NCBI RefSeq assembly: GCF_002849695.1 | Contig: NZ_CP018937.1 | Location: 3,596,001-3,660,000, forward strand | Direction of reading: 5' to 3' | Origin: Bacteroides fragilis | GTDB taxonomy: Bacteria; Bacteroidota; Bacteroidia; Bacteroidales; Bacteroidaceae | Length of the DNA stretch: 64,000 bases | Shown here: positions 19,927 to 28,892 of the stretch, piece after piece | Position numbering within the stretch: the stretch's first letter is position 1 | Layout of the letters: each line of letters begins with the position of its first letter | Translations under genes and position numbers: made by a program | Notes under the pieces: model-generated | Told to the model about the DNA's origin: nothing | Seen by the model: the letters and a program-made list of their open reading frames with translations, nothing else | Database searches by the model: none

Positions 19927-19988
19927 TAAACACGTAGTATAAAAACCTCAGACGATTAATCTGCCAACGCATCAAACACAGGCAAAAT

Positions 19989-22730
19989 ATGGGACCAATG
20001 AAACAAAATGCAGTTACTTCTGCCGAAGATGGCAATCCGTCTTTCGAGAAAGAAATGTCAGACCTGATACAAGATCAACTCCTGTTTACAGAAAGTATAT
20101 ATGCAAACCTGCCTGTCGGAATTGAAATATATGACGCCAATGGTATTTTACGCAGTATAAACGATCATGCATTGCACATGTACGGTGTTGAAGACCGCAC
20201 AACCGTTATTGGTGTTGTCAACCTGTTCAATAGTCCTTACTGTGACGAGAAGCTTAGAACTAAAATACAGGCCGGCGAAGATATTGTCCTGGAGTTTGAA
20301 TACGATTTTGACCGCATAAATAAAGATGCATACTTTTCATCCCACAACCAAAAAAGTATGATCTACGAAGTAAAAGTAGTTCCTATACGGAGTAAAACCG
20401 GGCCAATTATAGGACATATACTACTTGCCAACGATGTAACTGCCGTAAAAGAAGCGGATTTTCGCACAGAAGAAAGTAAAAAGAACCTGGAAATGGCCAT
20501 GGAAGCCGCCAATATGTCTTCCTGGGTATACGATGTAAACAAACGGGTATTCAGCTCTCTTTACGGAGATCCTATCGTAGAAAACTCTTTAACGATGGAT
20601 GAGTTACTGAACAAACTTCATCCGCAGGATCATGCTTCACTAACCAAACTCTTCTCACAACTGATAAACAAAGAGGTACAACAAGGACACATAACAGTAC
20701 GTTTCTATAACGAACAAGAAAAACGCTATCGCCACTACGAAAGCAGAATGCGATTATCATCCGAACATTTAGGGAAACTGTTGATTATCGGCACACAGAT
20801 AGAAGTAACGGAAAGAATACAGATGGTGAAAAAAACGCAGGACCTGATCACAAAACGTGAACTGGCCATGCAGGTCAGTAATATCGTCCATTGGGACTTT
20901 GATGTACAGACCCAGAAGTTTGAATCTTATAATGATCCGGTGAACGATTATGCAAGCGACAGACTGTTGTCCGTTACTGAATTCATGGATGTAATACATC
21001 CCGAAGATCTTTCTTCTGCTTACGATGCCATACAATCCATGCTGTCGGGCAAAGATTTTACAATCAACTTCACTTGCCGCGTGCAAACCAAATACGACGA
21101 TTCATGGCAATATTGCAATGTCATGGGTGTTCCTTTCGAACGCGATGAAAATGACAATATCATACGTTTTACCGGATTCAGACAAAATATCTCCAAACTC
21201 CATCAATTGAATGAAGAACTGAAGGAGAGAAATTACAAGATGGAGCTTACTTTCAAAACTGTCGGAATGTCCTACTGGGACTTTGATGTGCGCAGCAAAC
21301 AGTTTAAGGCTTTCAATGATCCGGTCAATGATTACAATCCGGAAAAGACAATCAGTCCTGAAGATTATTTAAAGGCTGCGCATCCGGATGATGTTGATAG
21401 CGTCCGGGAGAACCTTAACCATATGATCCAGGGAACCGACAAAGATCTCAGCTTTAAATATCGTTCCAAAACCAAATGGGACAAAGAATGGCAAGTCTTA
21501 GTAGTAACGGGCATTCAGGTAGAGAGGGATAAGAAAGGACGCGTCGTCCGTTATACCGGAATTGAATTCAATAATACAAAATGGGAAAAGATGGCTCAGG
21601 AGCTAAAAGAGCTCAAAGAAAAAGCAGAACTTTCCGATCGCCTCAAGTCGGCCTTCCTTGCCAATATGAGCCACGAAATACGTACTCCTTTGAATGCCAT
21701 TGTCGGTTTTTCCGAGTTAATGGTAAGTTGCGATGACCCGGAAGAAAAAGAAGAGTATATGGGTATCATCCAATCGAACAATGAGTTATTATTGCGACTG
21801 ATCAATGATATTCTCGATCTCTCGAAAATAGAATCGGGCATTCTTGAACGCAAAAGGGAGAGATTCAACCTGTCCAAAGTATGCAATGAACTATACACTA
21901 TGATGCAGCCGAAGATTACCAATCCCGAGGTTGAACTTCGATTGGGCAATTCCGGACCGGATTGTTGGATATTTCTGGACAGAAACCGCCTCAAACAGGT
22001 GTGGATGAATTATCTCACCAATGCCGTAAAATGCACCCATTCCGGATACATAAAGATGGGATATTCCATCGAAAAGGGAGGAATCCGATTCTATGTTGAA
22101 GACTCCGGAGTAGGTATCCCACTGGAAGTACAAGACAGAGTATTTGGACGGTTCCAGAAACTCAATGAATTTGCGCAAGGCACCGGACTGGGATTAGCCA
22201 TCTCCAGAGCCATTATAGAGGGAGCTGACGGCAAAGTCGGTTTTAGTTCTGTTCCCGGCGTTGGATCCACCTTCTGGGCATGGATTCCCTGCGAAGTAGA
22301 AATACAAGAAGAAGACATAATCTCAGTCAGTCCACAAACACCAGAGCAGCAGTCAACGCCCAATAAAATCAACAAAAAAGAGTTGAATATTTTAGTAGCC
22401 GAAGACAATGACAGTAACTATCTACTGGTACAACATATTATCAAAGACCATATGCTCACCCGAGTCAAAAGTGGTGTAGATGCAGTAGAAAAAGTACGCA
22501 ATGAACACTTCGATCTAATTCTTATGGATATGAAAATGCCAATTATGGGTGGATTAGAGGCAACCCGGAGAATCAGGGAGTTTAATGTCGATACCCCCAT
22601 TGTAGCACTAACTGCCAATGCTTTCGATGCAGATAAGGTTGATGCCATCAATGCAGGATGTAATGCGTTTCTAACAAAACCCTTGAAGAAAAGCCAGTTG
22701 ATTGAAATATTATCAAAGGAGTGGAAATAG
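19989..22730 (+). CDS. Soluble hybrid histidine kinase with four PAS-like domains and a receiver
   Basis: This 913-residue sensor has no signal peptide and no membrane segment, so it should sense a cytoplasmic or diffusible signal. Four PAS-like domains fill residues 1-540. The third and fourth are recent duplicates, sharing the pattern WDFDV, FNDPVNDY or YNDPVNDY, and HPxD. The kinase core follows, with the phospho-acceptor His in NMSHEIRTPLNA (about residue 560), the N box in WMNYLTNAVKC and the G box GTGLGLAIS. The C-terminal receiver begins NILVAEDNDSN, has the phospho-acceptor Asp in LILMDMKMP, and ends with the conserved Lys in FLTKPLKK. No separate response regulator is adjacent. An ATG nine bases further in is an alternative start. 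Confidence 0.93.
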   Translation: MGPMKQNAVTSAEDGNPSFEKEMSDLIQDQLLFTESIYANLPVGIEIYDANGILRSINDHALHMYGVEDRTTVIGVVNLFNSPYCDEKLRTKIQAGEDIVLEFEYDFDRINKDAYFSSHNQKSMIYEVKVVPIRSKTGPIIGHILLANDVTAVKEADFRTEESKKNLEMAMEAANMSSWVYDVNKRVFSSLYGDPIVENSLTMDELLNKLHPQDHASLTKLFSQLINKEVQQGHITVRFYNEQEKRYRHYESRMRLSSEHLGKLLIIGTQIEVTERIQMVKKTQDLITKRELAMQVSNIVHWDFDVQTQKFESYNDPVNDYASDRLLSVTEFMDVIHPEDLSSAYDAIQSMLSGKDFTINFTCRVQTKYDDSWQYCNVMGVPFERDENDNIIRFTGFRQNISKLHQLNEELKERNYKMELTFKTVGMSYWDFDVRSKQFKAFNDPVNDYNPEKTISPEDYLKAAHPDDVDSVRENLNHMIQGTDKDLSFKYRSKTKWDKEWQVLVVTGIQVERDKKGRVVRYTGIEFNNTKWEKMAQELKELKEKAELSDRLKSAFLANMSHEIRTPLNAIVGFSELMVSCDDPEEKEEYMGIIQSNNELLLRLINDILDLSKIESGILERKRERFNLSKVCNELYTMMQPKITNPEVELRLGNSGPDCWIFLDRNRLKQVWMNYLTNAVKCTHSGYIKMGYSIEKGGIRFYVEDSGVGIPLEVQDRVFGRFQKLNEFAQGTGLGLAISRAIIEGADGKVGFSSVPGVGSTFWAWIPCEVEIQEEDIISVSPQTPEQQSTPNKINKKELNILVAEDNDSNYLLVQHIIKDHMLTRVKSGVDAVEKVRNEHFDLILMDMKMPIMGGLEATRRIREFNVDTPIVALTANAFDADKVDAINAGCNAFLTKPLKKSQLIEILSKEWK

Positions 22731-22801
22731 GCACAAGATCACAACAATTGTGATTCGCTTTCAATTCAGTAACTTTGTATCATTGGAAAGAGTTTTCAGG
22801 T

Positions 22802-22922
22802 GGGGCTGTGTCAAAACTCTTTTTACCACAGATTATCACAGAATAAGAATATTGATAATCAATAACTTTAAAGTCACTCTATGTTACTCTGTGTCCTCTG
22901 TGGGGAGTTTCGACACACCCTC
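22802..22922 (-). mobile_element. MITE-like repeat, copy B
   Basis: This 121-base element starts GGGGCTGTGTCAAAACT and ends GAGTTTCGACACACCCTC. Its reverse complement aligns along its length with copy A at 14978-15096, including the block CACAGAGGACACAGAGT. Terminal inverted repeats, lack of coding capacity and dispersed copies fit a miniature inverted-repeat element. Its ends resemble those of the IS1182-like remnant at 9981 (GGTTGTGTCAAAA). Confidence 0.75.
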
Positions 22923-22930
22923 TTTTTAGG

Positions 22931-23274
22931 TCTGTCCAAAGGAGAAGTGCCAAACATCCTTACTGACCTGCCGGACGTGATAGAAAAGATACTGAAAACG
23001 GGGAGTCGGTATCCATCCGGGGACTGGAGCCGTTCCATGCTTCCATCACAAGCAATAGCTTGAACACCCGGAGGATATACTGCCCTACAAAGTACGGGTG
23101 TCGAAAGTATATTTCATCGACGACCGTAAGTTTACACACCGCGTCAGCCAAATGACGTTTTACCGTTACCCACTATCCAAATACTTCCCCGGGCATTTAC
23201 TGCGGGCAGGAACGGCCGAGGAGGAAGAATCTCAAGAACAGGAAGATAACTCCGGTATCAGCGGCAAAGGATGA
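22931..23274 (+). pseudogene. Remnant of an unrecognised coding sequence
   Basis: Two consecutive frames look coding. The first runs to a TGA at 23061 and contains LTDLPDVIEKILKTGSRYP. The second runs from about 23059 to the TGA at 23272-23274 and contains VRVSKVYFIDDRKFTHRVSQ and YRYPLSKYFPGHL, then an acidic tail. Neither has a plausible start codon in place, and a shift near 23060 joins them. Base composition is higher in GC than the surrounding intergenic DNA. I do not recognise the family. It starts right at the MITE copy, so an insertion may have removed its 5' end. Confidence 0.4.
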
Positions 23275-23279
23275 AAACT

Positions 23280-25490
23280 CTAAAAGACATATCCCAGATT
23301 CACATAGAATCCTACATCGTGTGCCCTGCTTGAATAGCCGAAAGAGGCCTCTAACGGACCGAACAAGCTATCGTAACCATATCCCAGGCTGCCTCCCCAA
23401 ACCGGTTTACCACTTAGGATATCAAAAAAGTTATCTTCCCGCAACGCCACATTCCCGGTGAGAGTGACATAATTCTTACCCCCGATACGCTGACGTACCT
23501 TCAAACCGGCTATGATAACAGAATTATCGACTATCTCCAGATTGGTGATCCCGGCAAAAGGAAGTTGCTGAGGCAAGTAATGACCGAAATTATCTCCACC
23601 GATGGCATTCAGATAGGGATAAGGGATATCTTTGCCTATAAGAATACGTCCATACAAAGAAGGAATCAAAGCAAAACGGTCGGTAACCGAAAAGACACTG
23701 GCCCACGAGGCGGTCAAAGCAGAAAAGGGAGCATGACCTTTATACTGTGTCAGGTTATCGGTATAAAGTGAATAATTCCCCTGGAGATCGATCCCTTTCG
23801 AGGGAAAATATCCCTTATTGTATGTATTATAATGCAGTTGGGCATAATAGCTGAAGAAGTGTTGGGGTTTCACCTTCAACTGTTGCCCGCCCGCATTATA
23901 TAGAAAGTCCTTATACTTAAAGAACTCAAAACGCAGTCCGGCTCCAAAACGAAGGTTACGATACCACACATCCGAAAACCCCAACTCACCGGAATGGTAT
24001 TTATAAGTAGTGTTATAAGCACGTTTCCCGTGATCGTAAATATTAATATCGTTATACTCAAACTGATAAGCGAGATTGAAATTTCGCATCTGCATCGGAG
24101 CCAATGTATAGTCCACCCGGGCCAGGTAGCGTTTTCCAAGACGTCCGGTCAGTGAAAGCCACGATGGAATACGTGTATTGAGGCGGGTGCTCACATTCAA
24201 CAGCAATGAAGCGATCTCTTCCGAGTCGAAACGGATCCCCAGATTAAGATTACGCTCGTACTTCTCTTCCAAAATAAAGTGTAGCAGATATCCCTGGTCG
24301 GTATCGGTCAGTTTGTAACTGACATTGGAATAAGCCTGGCTTCCGCGCAACGTAGCAAGTGCTTCATAAAGCTGCTCCATACGCATCCGGCTGTTCTCCT
24401 TCAGGTGACAGCGGTGCATAATCCATTTCTTGTCACTGTCTTCGATACCGTCAAAGGTGATCTCTTTCACAAATATATCTTTCTCGGACCATAAAGAAGT
24501 AAACGGACCGTGTCGGGGAGCAACGTAATCTTCGGGTAGACCGATCTCTTTCTTCAGTCTGCGCAAAGCAGTCCACTGCGCGCGGGCTGCCTCTTCGCCA
24601 CGGTGCATCAATGTGTCGAGTGCGGGAATGTTGAAACTTGCGGCAGAATAGCCTTTTACGTCCACTTTAATATACACCGTTGCCAATTTAATATTCTCTT
24701 CATATCGGGTTTGGCCGGTCAGATTGATGATCTGGTTGAATATCTCACCAAGATTATTCAGTTCATCCGCAGTCCGGAGATCATTCTGTACATCAACACC
24801 AATAATCACATCGGCTCCCATAGCCTGGGCTATATTCGTGGGGAAGTTGTTTTTCATTCCTCCGTCAACCAGTATCTCGTCGCCCATACGGACGGGCGTG
24901 AATACGCCGGGAATAGCCATACTGGCACGCATAGCGGTAGCCAATACACCATTGTGAAACACTACTTCTTCACCGTTCACAATGTTCTCGGAGACACAAG
25001 CAAACGGAATAGGCAGCTTATTGAAGTTAATGGAATCGTGATAGCCTACAGTCAGTTCGGAGAAAAGATTACCCAGGTTCTGCCCTTTAATGACCCCTCC
25101 GAACACATTCGCCTTCAAATCCTTTTTCAAAGGAACAGAAAGAATATAAGTTTCAGAATTCTTCCGTTCAGTCATCGTTTGATCTTCCCAACTGATACGG
25201 TCACTCAACAGAAAAGACCAATTCTGGTGATTGACCATACTATCAAGCTGACAGGGGGTATATCCGATGGAATAAAGTCCGCCGATGATAGACCCCATAC
25301 TGGTACCTACAATATAGTCGATAGGAATACCTGCTTCCTCAATCACTTTGAGGGCACCGATATGGGCTACCCCCTTCGCTCCTCCCCCACTTAGCACCAC
25401 AGCTACTGATTTGCGCTGCTGCGCATGCGCGGGCAGAAAAAGAAACAGACTAACAAATAAAACCAACAAGAAACTTACATACTTTTTCAT
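23280..25490 (-). CDS. Patatin-like phospholipase with POTRA and outer-membrane barrel (type Vd layout)
   Basis: This 736-residue protein has a signal peptide (1-24, ending AHAQ) and a patatin domain at about residues 28-310. The oxyanion motif is GGGAKG (35-40), the nucleophile Ser64 lies in GTSMG and the catalytic Asp209 in VDGG. A POTRA-like domain follows at about 325-410 (VKEITFDGIEDSD, LYEALATLRGS). The remainder, about residues 410-736, is a beta-barrel of the BamA/FhaC surface-antigen type ending in Phe (FYVNLGYVF). This order is that of PlpD-type (type Vd) autotransporters, which place a lipolytic passenger at the surface. Whether the passenger is surface-exposed or periplasmic here is inference. 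It is convergent with the kinase region and co-oriented with the second MATE gene. Confidence 0.92.
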   Translation of the reverse strand: MKKYVSFLLVLFVSLFLFLPAHAQQRKSVAVVLSGGGAKGVAHIGALKVIEEAGIPIDYIVGTSMGSIIGGLYSIGYTPCQLDSMVNHQNWSFLLSDRISWEDQTMTERKNSETYILSVPLKKDLKANVFGGVIKGQNLGNLFSELTVGYHDSINFNKLPIPFACVSENIVNGEEVVFHNGVLATAMRASMAIPGVFTPVRMGDEILVDGGMKNNFPTNIAQAMGADVIIGVDVQNDLRTADELNNLGEIFNQIINLTGQTRYEENIKLATVYIKVDVKGYSAASFNIPALDTLMHRGEEAARAQWTALRRLKKEIGLPEDYVAPRHGPFTSLWSEKDIFVKEITFDGIEDSDKKWIMHRCHLKENSRMRMEQLYEALATLRGSQAYSNVSYKLTDTDQGYLLHFILEEKYERNLNLGIRFDSEEIASLLLNVSTRLNTRIPSWLSLTGRLGKRYLARVDYTLAPMQMRNFNLAYQFEYNDINIYDHGKRAYNTTYKYHSGELGFSDVWYRNLRFGAGLRFEFFKYKDFLYNAGGQQLKVKPQHFFSYYAQLHYNTYNKGYFPSKGIDLQGNYSLYTDNLTQYKGHAPFSALTASWASVFSVTDRFALIPSLYGRILIGKDIPYPYLNAIGGDNFGHYLPQQLPFAGITNLEIVDNSVIIAGLKVRQRIGGKNYVTLTGNVALREDNFFDILSGKPVWGGSLGYGYDSLFGPLEASFGYSSRAHDVGFYVNLGYVF

Positions 25491-25569
25491 GGCTGCTACA
25501 TTGCTTTCAGATCGTTACAGATAAAAGACAAATGCAGGCAATGATTTGTTTAGCACAGGCTGAAGAATC

Positions 25570-26928
25570 CTATGTCCGGGCAGCCGCTTTACGGAACTGA
25601 CGGAACTGCCACCACAACATGGCAGCCGATATCAGGCTGGCTATCAGGTCAGAAGTCGGCATACTGATCCAAACACCCGTCTGCCCCCAAAAACGCGGTA
25701 GAATCAACAGACAAGGAATCAGGATGAGTACCTGACGGGTAATGGAAAGGAAAATAGCTTTACTTGCCATCCCGATACTCTGGAAGAAATTGGAAGTGAC
25801 CATCTGAAAGCCGACAATCGGGAAAAAGAGTACCACAATACGGAGGCCTTCGGCAGATTGGCGAATCAGCTCTTCGTGCGATGTGAAGACGGACACAGCC
25901 AGATCGGGAATAAACATTCCCATCAGAAAACCGGTAGTGGTGACAATGGTCGCACCATAGATGGTCAGTTTCAACACACGGGTGACACGGGGATATAACT
26001 TTGCCCCATAATTGTATCCGGCAATCGGCTGCATACCCTGGTTCAGTCCCATCACAATCATAAGGAATAGAAATACCAGACGGTTGACAATGCCAAATGC
26101 CCCGATGGCAAGATCACCCCCATACCGTTTCAAACCCTGATTTATCAGAATCACAATGAAACACGATGCAAGATTCATCAGGAAAGGAGACATACCTATA
26201 GCCAGCGAATCGAGAACTATTTTTCGCTTCAACCGGAAAATTCCTCGGTGGAAATGGAGTAATTCCTCCTTATTGCTAAAGAGCCTGAACTGCCAGGCAA
26301 GGGCAATCACTTGTGCCGTAATCGTAGCAATGGCCGCTCCCTGGATGCCCCAACCAAAACCATAAATAAACAAAGGATCGAGAATGGTATTGATAACCAC
26401 TGTAGCAATGGTGGCAACCATCGCCTTCTGCGGATGCCCGGCTGAACGAAGTACCGCATTCAGCCCCAGATAAATATGGGTGATGACATTCCCATAAAGA
26501 ATCACTTTCATATAGTCACAGGCATAGCCCACCGTTTCGTCACTGCCTCCAAAGAAGTAAAGAATAGGATCAAGAAAAATAAGGGTTAATATGGTGAAAG
26601 CAAGCCCGATGATGATATTCAGTACCAGCACATTGCCCAATACCCGTTGTGCCGTATCATAATCTTTCTGCCCCAGTTTAACCGAAATCAGCGTAGCGGC
26701 TCCCACTCCAACCAAGGAGCCGAAAGCAGCGGCAAGATTCATAAGGGGAAAAGTCAGAGCAAGTCCGGAAATAGCCATCGGACCCACTCCGTGACCTATA
26801 AAAATGCTGTCCACCATGTTGTAAAGAGAAGATGCAGTCATGGCGATAATAGCCGGAATGGCATACTGCATCAGAAGTTTTCCAATCTTTTCAGTACCCA
26901 GCGCAGTGGGTGTCTTTTGTCCTGTCAT
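25570..26928 (-). CDS. MATE family efflux transporter (second copy)
   Basis: About 452 residues from the ATG at 26928. The frame opens at 26958, but a -7 box (TATCTTTG on the minus strand, 26948-26955) overlaps the extra codons, so the shorter start is preferred. Twelve hydrophobic segments and family signatures are present (YAIPAIIAMTASSLYNMVDS, IFIGHGVGPMAISGLA, NQGMQPIAGYNYGAKLYPR). The last of these is the second-half counterpart of the AQSAQPIISYNFG motif in the first MATE gene. Function is proton- or sodium-driven export of unknown compounds. It precedes the patatin gene by about 80 bases on the same strand. Confidence 0.93.
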   Translation of the reverse strand: MTGQKTPTALGTEKIGKLLMQYAIPAIIAMTASSLYNMVDSIFIGHGVGPMAISGLALTFPLMNLAAAFGSLVGVGAATLISVKLGQKDYDTAQRVLGNVLVLNIIIGLAFTILTLIFLDPILYFFGGSDETVGYACDYMKVILYGNVITHIYLGLNAVLRSAGHPQKAMVATIATVVINTILDPLFIYGFGWGIQGAAIATITAQVIALAWQFRLFSNKEELLHFHRGIFRLKRKIVLDSLAIGMSPFLMNLASCFIVILINQGLKRYGGDLAIGAFGIVNRLVFLFLMIVMGLNQGMQPIAGYNYGAKLYPRVTRVLKLTIYGATIVTTTGFLMGMFIPDLAVSVFTSHEELIRQSAEGLRIVVLFFPIVGFQMVTSNFFQSIGMASKAIFLSITRQVLILIPCLLILPRFWGQTGVWISMPTSDLIASLISAAMLWWQFRQFRKAAART

Positions 26929-26947
26929 ACCTATTGTTTTGAGGGTG

Positions 26948-26955
26948 CAAAGATA
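26948..26955 (-). promoter_or_regulatory. Putative -7 box of the second MATE gene
   Basis: The minus strand reads TATCTTTG, 20 bases upstream of the ATG at 26928, giving a short leader. The adjacent divergent lysS promoter lies about 75 bases away. Confidence 0.5.
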
Positions 26956-27028
26956 CAAATCTATTTAGAATTAAAGGTGAAGAATAAAGAATAAGAGTTA
27001 CAATGCCGTATTTCTAAGAAAAGTTTCG

Positions 27029-27036
27029 TATTTTTG
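27029..27036 (+). promoter_or_regulatory. Putative -7 box of lysS
   Basis: TATTTTTG matches TAnnTTTG and lies 30 bases before the lysS ATG. No exact -33 TTTG was found. No T-box or other leader structure fits in the short leader. Confidence 0.5.
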
Positions 27037-27065
27037 CCTCCAAAATTGAGTTAATATCTAACGAA

Positions 27066-28793
27066 ATGAACATATTAGAACTAAGTGAACAGGAAATCAT
27101 CCGACGTAACAGTCTGAATGAACTTCGCGCGATGGGCATCGAACCCTATCCCGCAGCAGAGTATGTAACCAACGCTTTCTCAACCGATATTAAAGCCGAA
27201 TTCAAAGACGACGAAGCACCTCGCCAGGTATCTGTAGCTGGCCGCATGATGAGCCGCCGCGTGATGGGCAAAGCCTCTTTTATCGAACTACAGGATTCTA
27301 AAGGCCGTATTCAGGTGTATATCACTCGCGATGACATCTGTCCGGGAGAGGACAAAGAGATGTACAATACTGTGTTCAAACGCCTGCTCGACTTAGGCGA
27401 CTTTATCGGAATTGAAGGTTTCGTGTTCCGCACTCAGATGGGCGAAATCAGTATTCATGCACAGAAACTGACTGTACTTGCCAAATCGATCAAACCACTG
27501 CCTATCGTAAAATACAAAGACGGCGTGGCTTACGACTCTTTCGAAGACCCTGAACTCCGTTACCGTCAGCGTTATGTCGACCTGGCCGTAAACGAAGGTA
27601 TCAAAGATATATTCATGAAACGCAGCAAGGTGTACAGTTCTATGCGCGAATATTTCAATTCAAAAGGCTACATGGAAGTAGAAACTCCTATTCTCCAGGC
27701 CATCGCCGGAGGAGCTGCCGCACGCCCGTTCATGACCCATCACAATGCTTTGGACATCCCACTCTATATGCGTATTGCCAGCGAGTTGTATCTGAAACGT
27801 CTGATTGTCGGTGGCTTTGAGGGAGTATATGAAATCGGTAAAAACTTTCGTAACGAGGGTATGGACCGTACGCACAATCCAGAATTTACTTGCATGGAGA
27901 TATATGTAGCCTACAAAGACTATAACTGGATGATGGAATTTACCGAAAAGATGATTGAAAAGATCTGTCTGGACGTAAATGGTACTACTGAAGTAAAAGT
28001 AGGAGACAATATCATCAACTTCAAGGCTCCGTACAGACGCGTCACCATGCTGGATGCCATTAAGGAACATACCGGTTACGACTTGACAGGTATGAACGAA
28101 GCACAAATCCGCGAAGTATGCCAGAAACTGAATATGGAAATCGACGAAACGATGGGTAAAGGTAAACTGATCGATGAAATATTCGGTGAGTTCTGTGAAG
28201 GAACTTATATCCAGCCGACTTTCATCACTGACTATCCGATCGAAATGTCTCCGCTGACCAAAAAGCACCGTACCAACCCTGAACTGACAGAACGTTTCGA
28301 ATTGATGGTAAACGGTAAAGAATTGTGTAATGCATATTCTGAGTTAAACGATCCGATCGACCAGTTGGAACGCTTTGAAGATCAGATGAAGCTAAGTGAA
28401 AAAGGAGACGACGAAGCAATGATTATCGACAAAGACTTTGTCCGTGCATTGGAATACGGCATGCCTCCTACTTCGGGTATGGGTATCGGCATGGACCGCC
28501 TTACTATGTTGATGACCGGACAATCAACTATCCAGGAAGTATTGTTCTTCCCGCAGATGCGTCCGGAAAAAGTCGTACCAAAAGATAGTGCCGCCAAATT
28601 CATGGAGTTAGGCATTGCCGAAGACTGGGTGCCTGCAATTCAAAAAGCCGGATACAACCTGGTAGCCGATATGAAAGATGTAAATCCGCAGAAATTACAT
28701 CAGGATATTTGTGGCATCAATAAGAAATACAAATTGGAACTGACTAATCCGTCAGTAAACGATGTAGCCGAGTGGATACAGAAAATTAAATAA
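27066..28793 (+). CDS. lysS: Lysine--tRNA ligase, class II
   Basis: This 575-residue enzyme charges tRNA-Lys with lysine at the cost of ATP. The N-terminal OB-fold anticodon-binding domain spans about residues 60-165 ([20 protein letters not shown]). The class II catalytic core follows, with motif 2 in [20 protein letters not shown] and motif 3 in [15 protein letters not shown]. The protein is about 70 residues longer than E. coli LysS, with a C-terminal extension after residue 505, as is common in Bacteroidota. It is first in a lysS-gpsA-pgi series on the plus strand, separated from gpsA by a hairpin at 28797-28867. Confidence 0.97.
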   Translation: MNILELSEQEIIRRNSLNELRAMGIEPYPAAEYVTNAFSTDIKAEFKDDEAPRQVSVAGRMMSRRVMGKASFIELQDSKGRIQVYITRDDICPGEDKEMYNTVFKRLLDLGDFIGIEGFVFRTQMGEISIHAQKLTVLAKSIKPLPIVKYKDGVAYDSFEDPELRYRQRYVDLAVNEGIKDIFMKRSKVYSSMREYFNSKGYMEVETPILQAIAGGAAARPFMTHHNALDIPLYMRIASELYLKRLIVGGFEGVYEIGKNFRNEGMDRTHNPEFTCMEIYVAYKDYNWMMEFTEKMIEKICLDVNGTTEVKVGDNIINFKAPYRRVTMLDAIKEHTGYDLTGMNEAQIREVCQKLNMEIDETMGKGKLIDEIFGEFCEGTYIQPTFITDYPIEMSPLTKKHRTNPELTERFELMVNGKELCNAYSELNDPIDQLERFEDQMKLSEKGDDEAMIIDKDFVRALEYGMPPTSGMGIGMDRLTMLMTGQSTIQEVLFFPQMRPEKVVPKDSAAKFMELGIAEDWVPAIQKAGYNLVADMKDVNPQKLHQDICGINKKYKLELTNPSVNDVAEWIQKIK

Positions 28794-28796
28794 ATC

Positions 28797-28867
28797 AAGA
28801 ATGAAGAATGGTGATGAAGAACCGGAACATTTGTCTCCCTATCTTTCATGCACCATTCTTCATTCTT
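28797..28867. terminator. Perfect 17-base hairpin between lysS and gpsA
   Basis: The arms at 28797-28813 and 28851-28867 are exact complements built from GAATGAAGAATGG-type heptamer words, followed by CATTTTTAATTC. It could terminate or attenuate lysS transcription before gpsA. The word GAATGAA is typical of low-complexity intergenic repeats in this window. Confidence 0.6.
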
Positions 28868-28892
28868 CATTTTTAATTCTTAATTTATAGAA

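Larger units (their letters stand above)
22731..23279. other. Gene-free stretch with a MITE copy and a decayed open frame
   Basis: Between the histidine kinase and the convergent patatin gene lie a MITE-like repeat (22802-22922) and a coding-looking but broken stretch (about 22925-23274). No transcription terminator is obvious. See the separate entries for the two parts. Confidence 0.5.
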
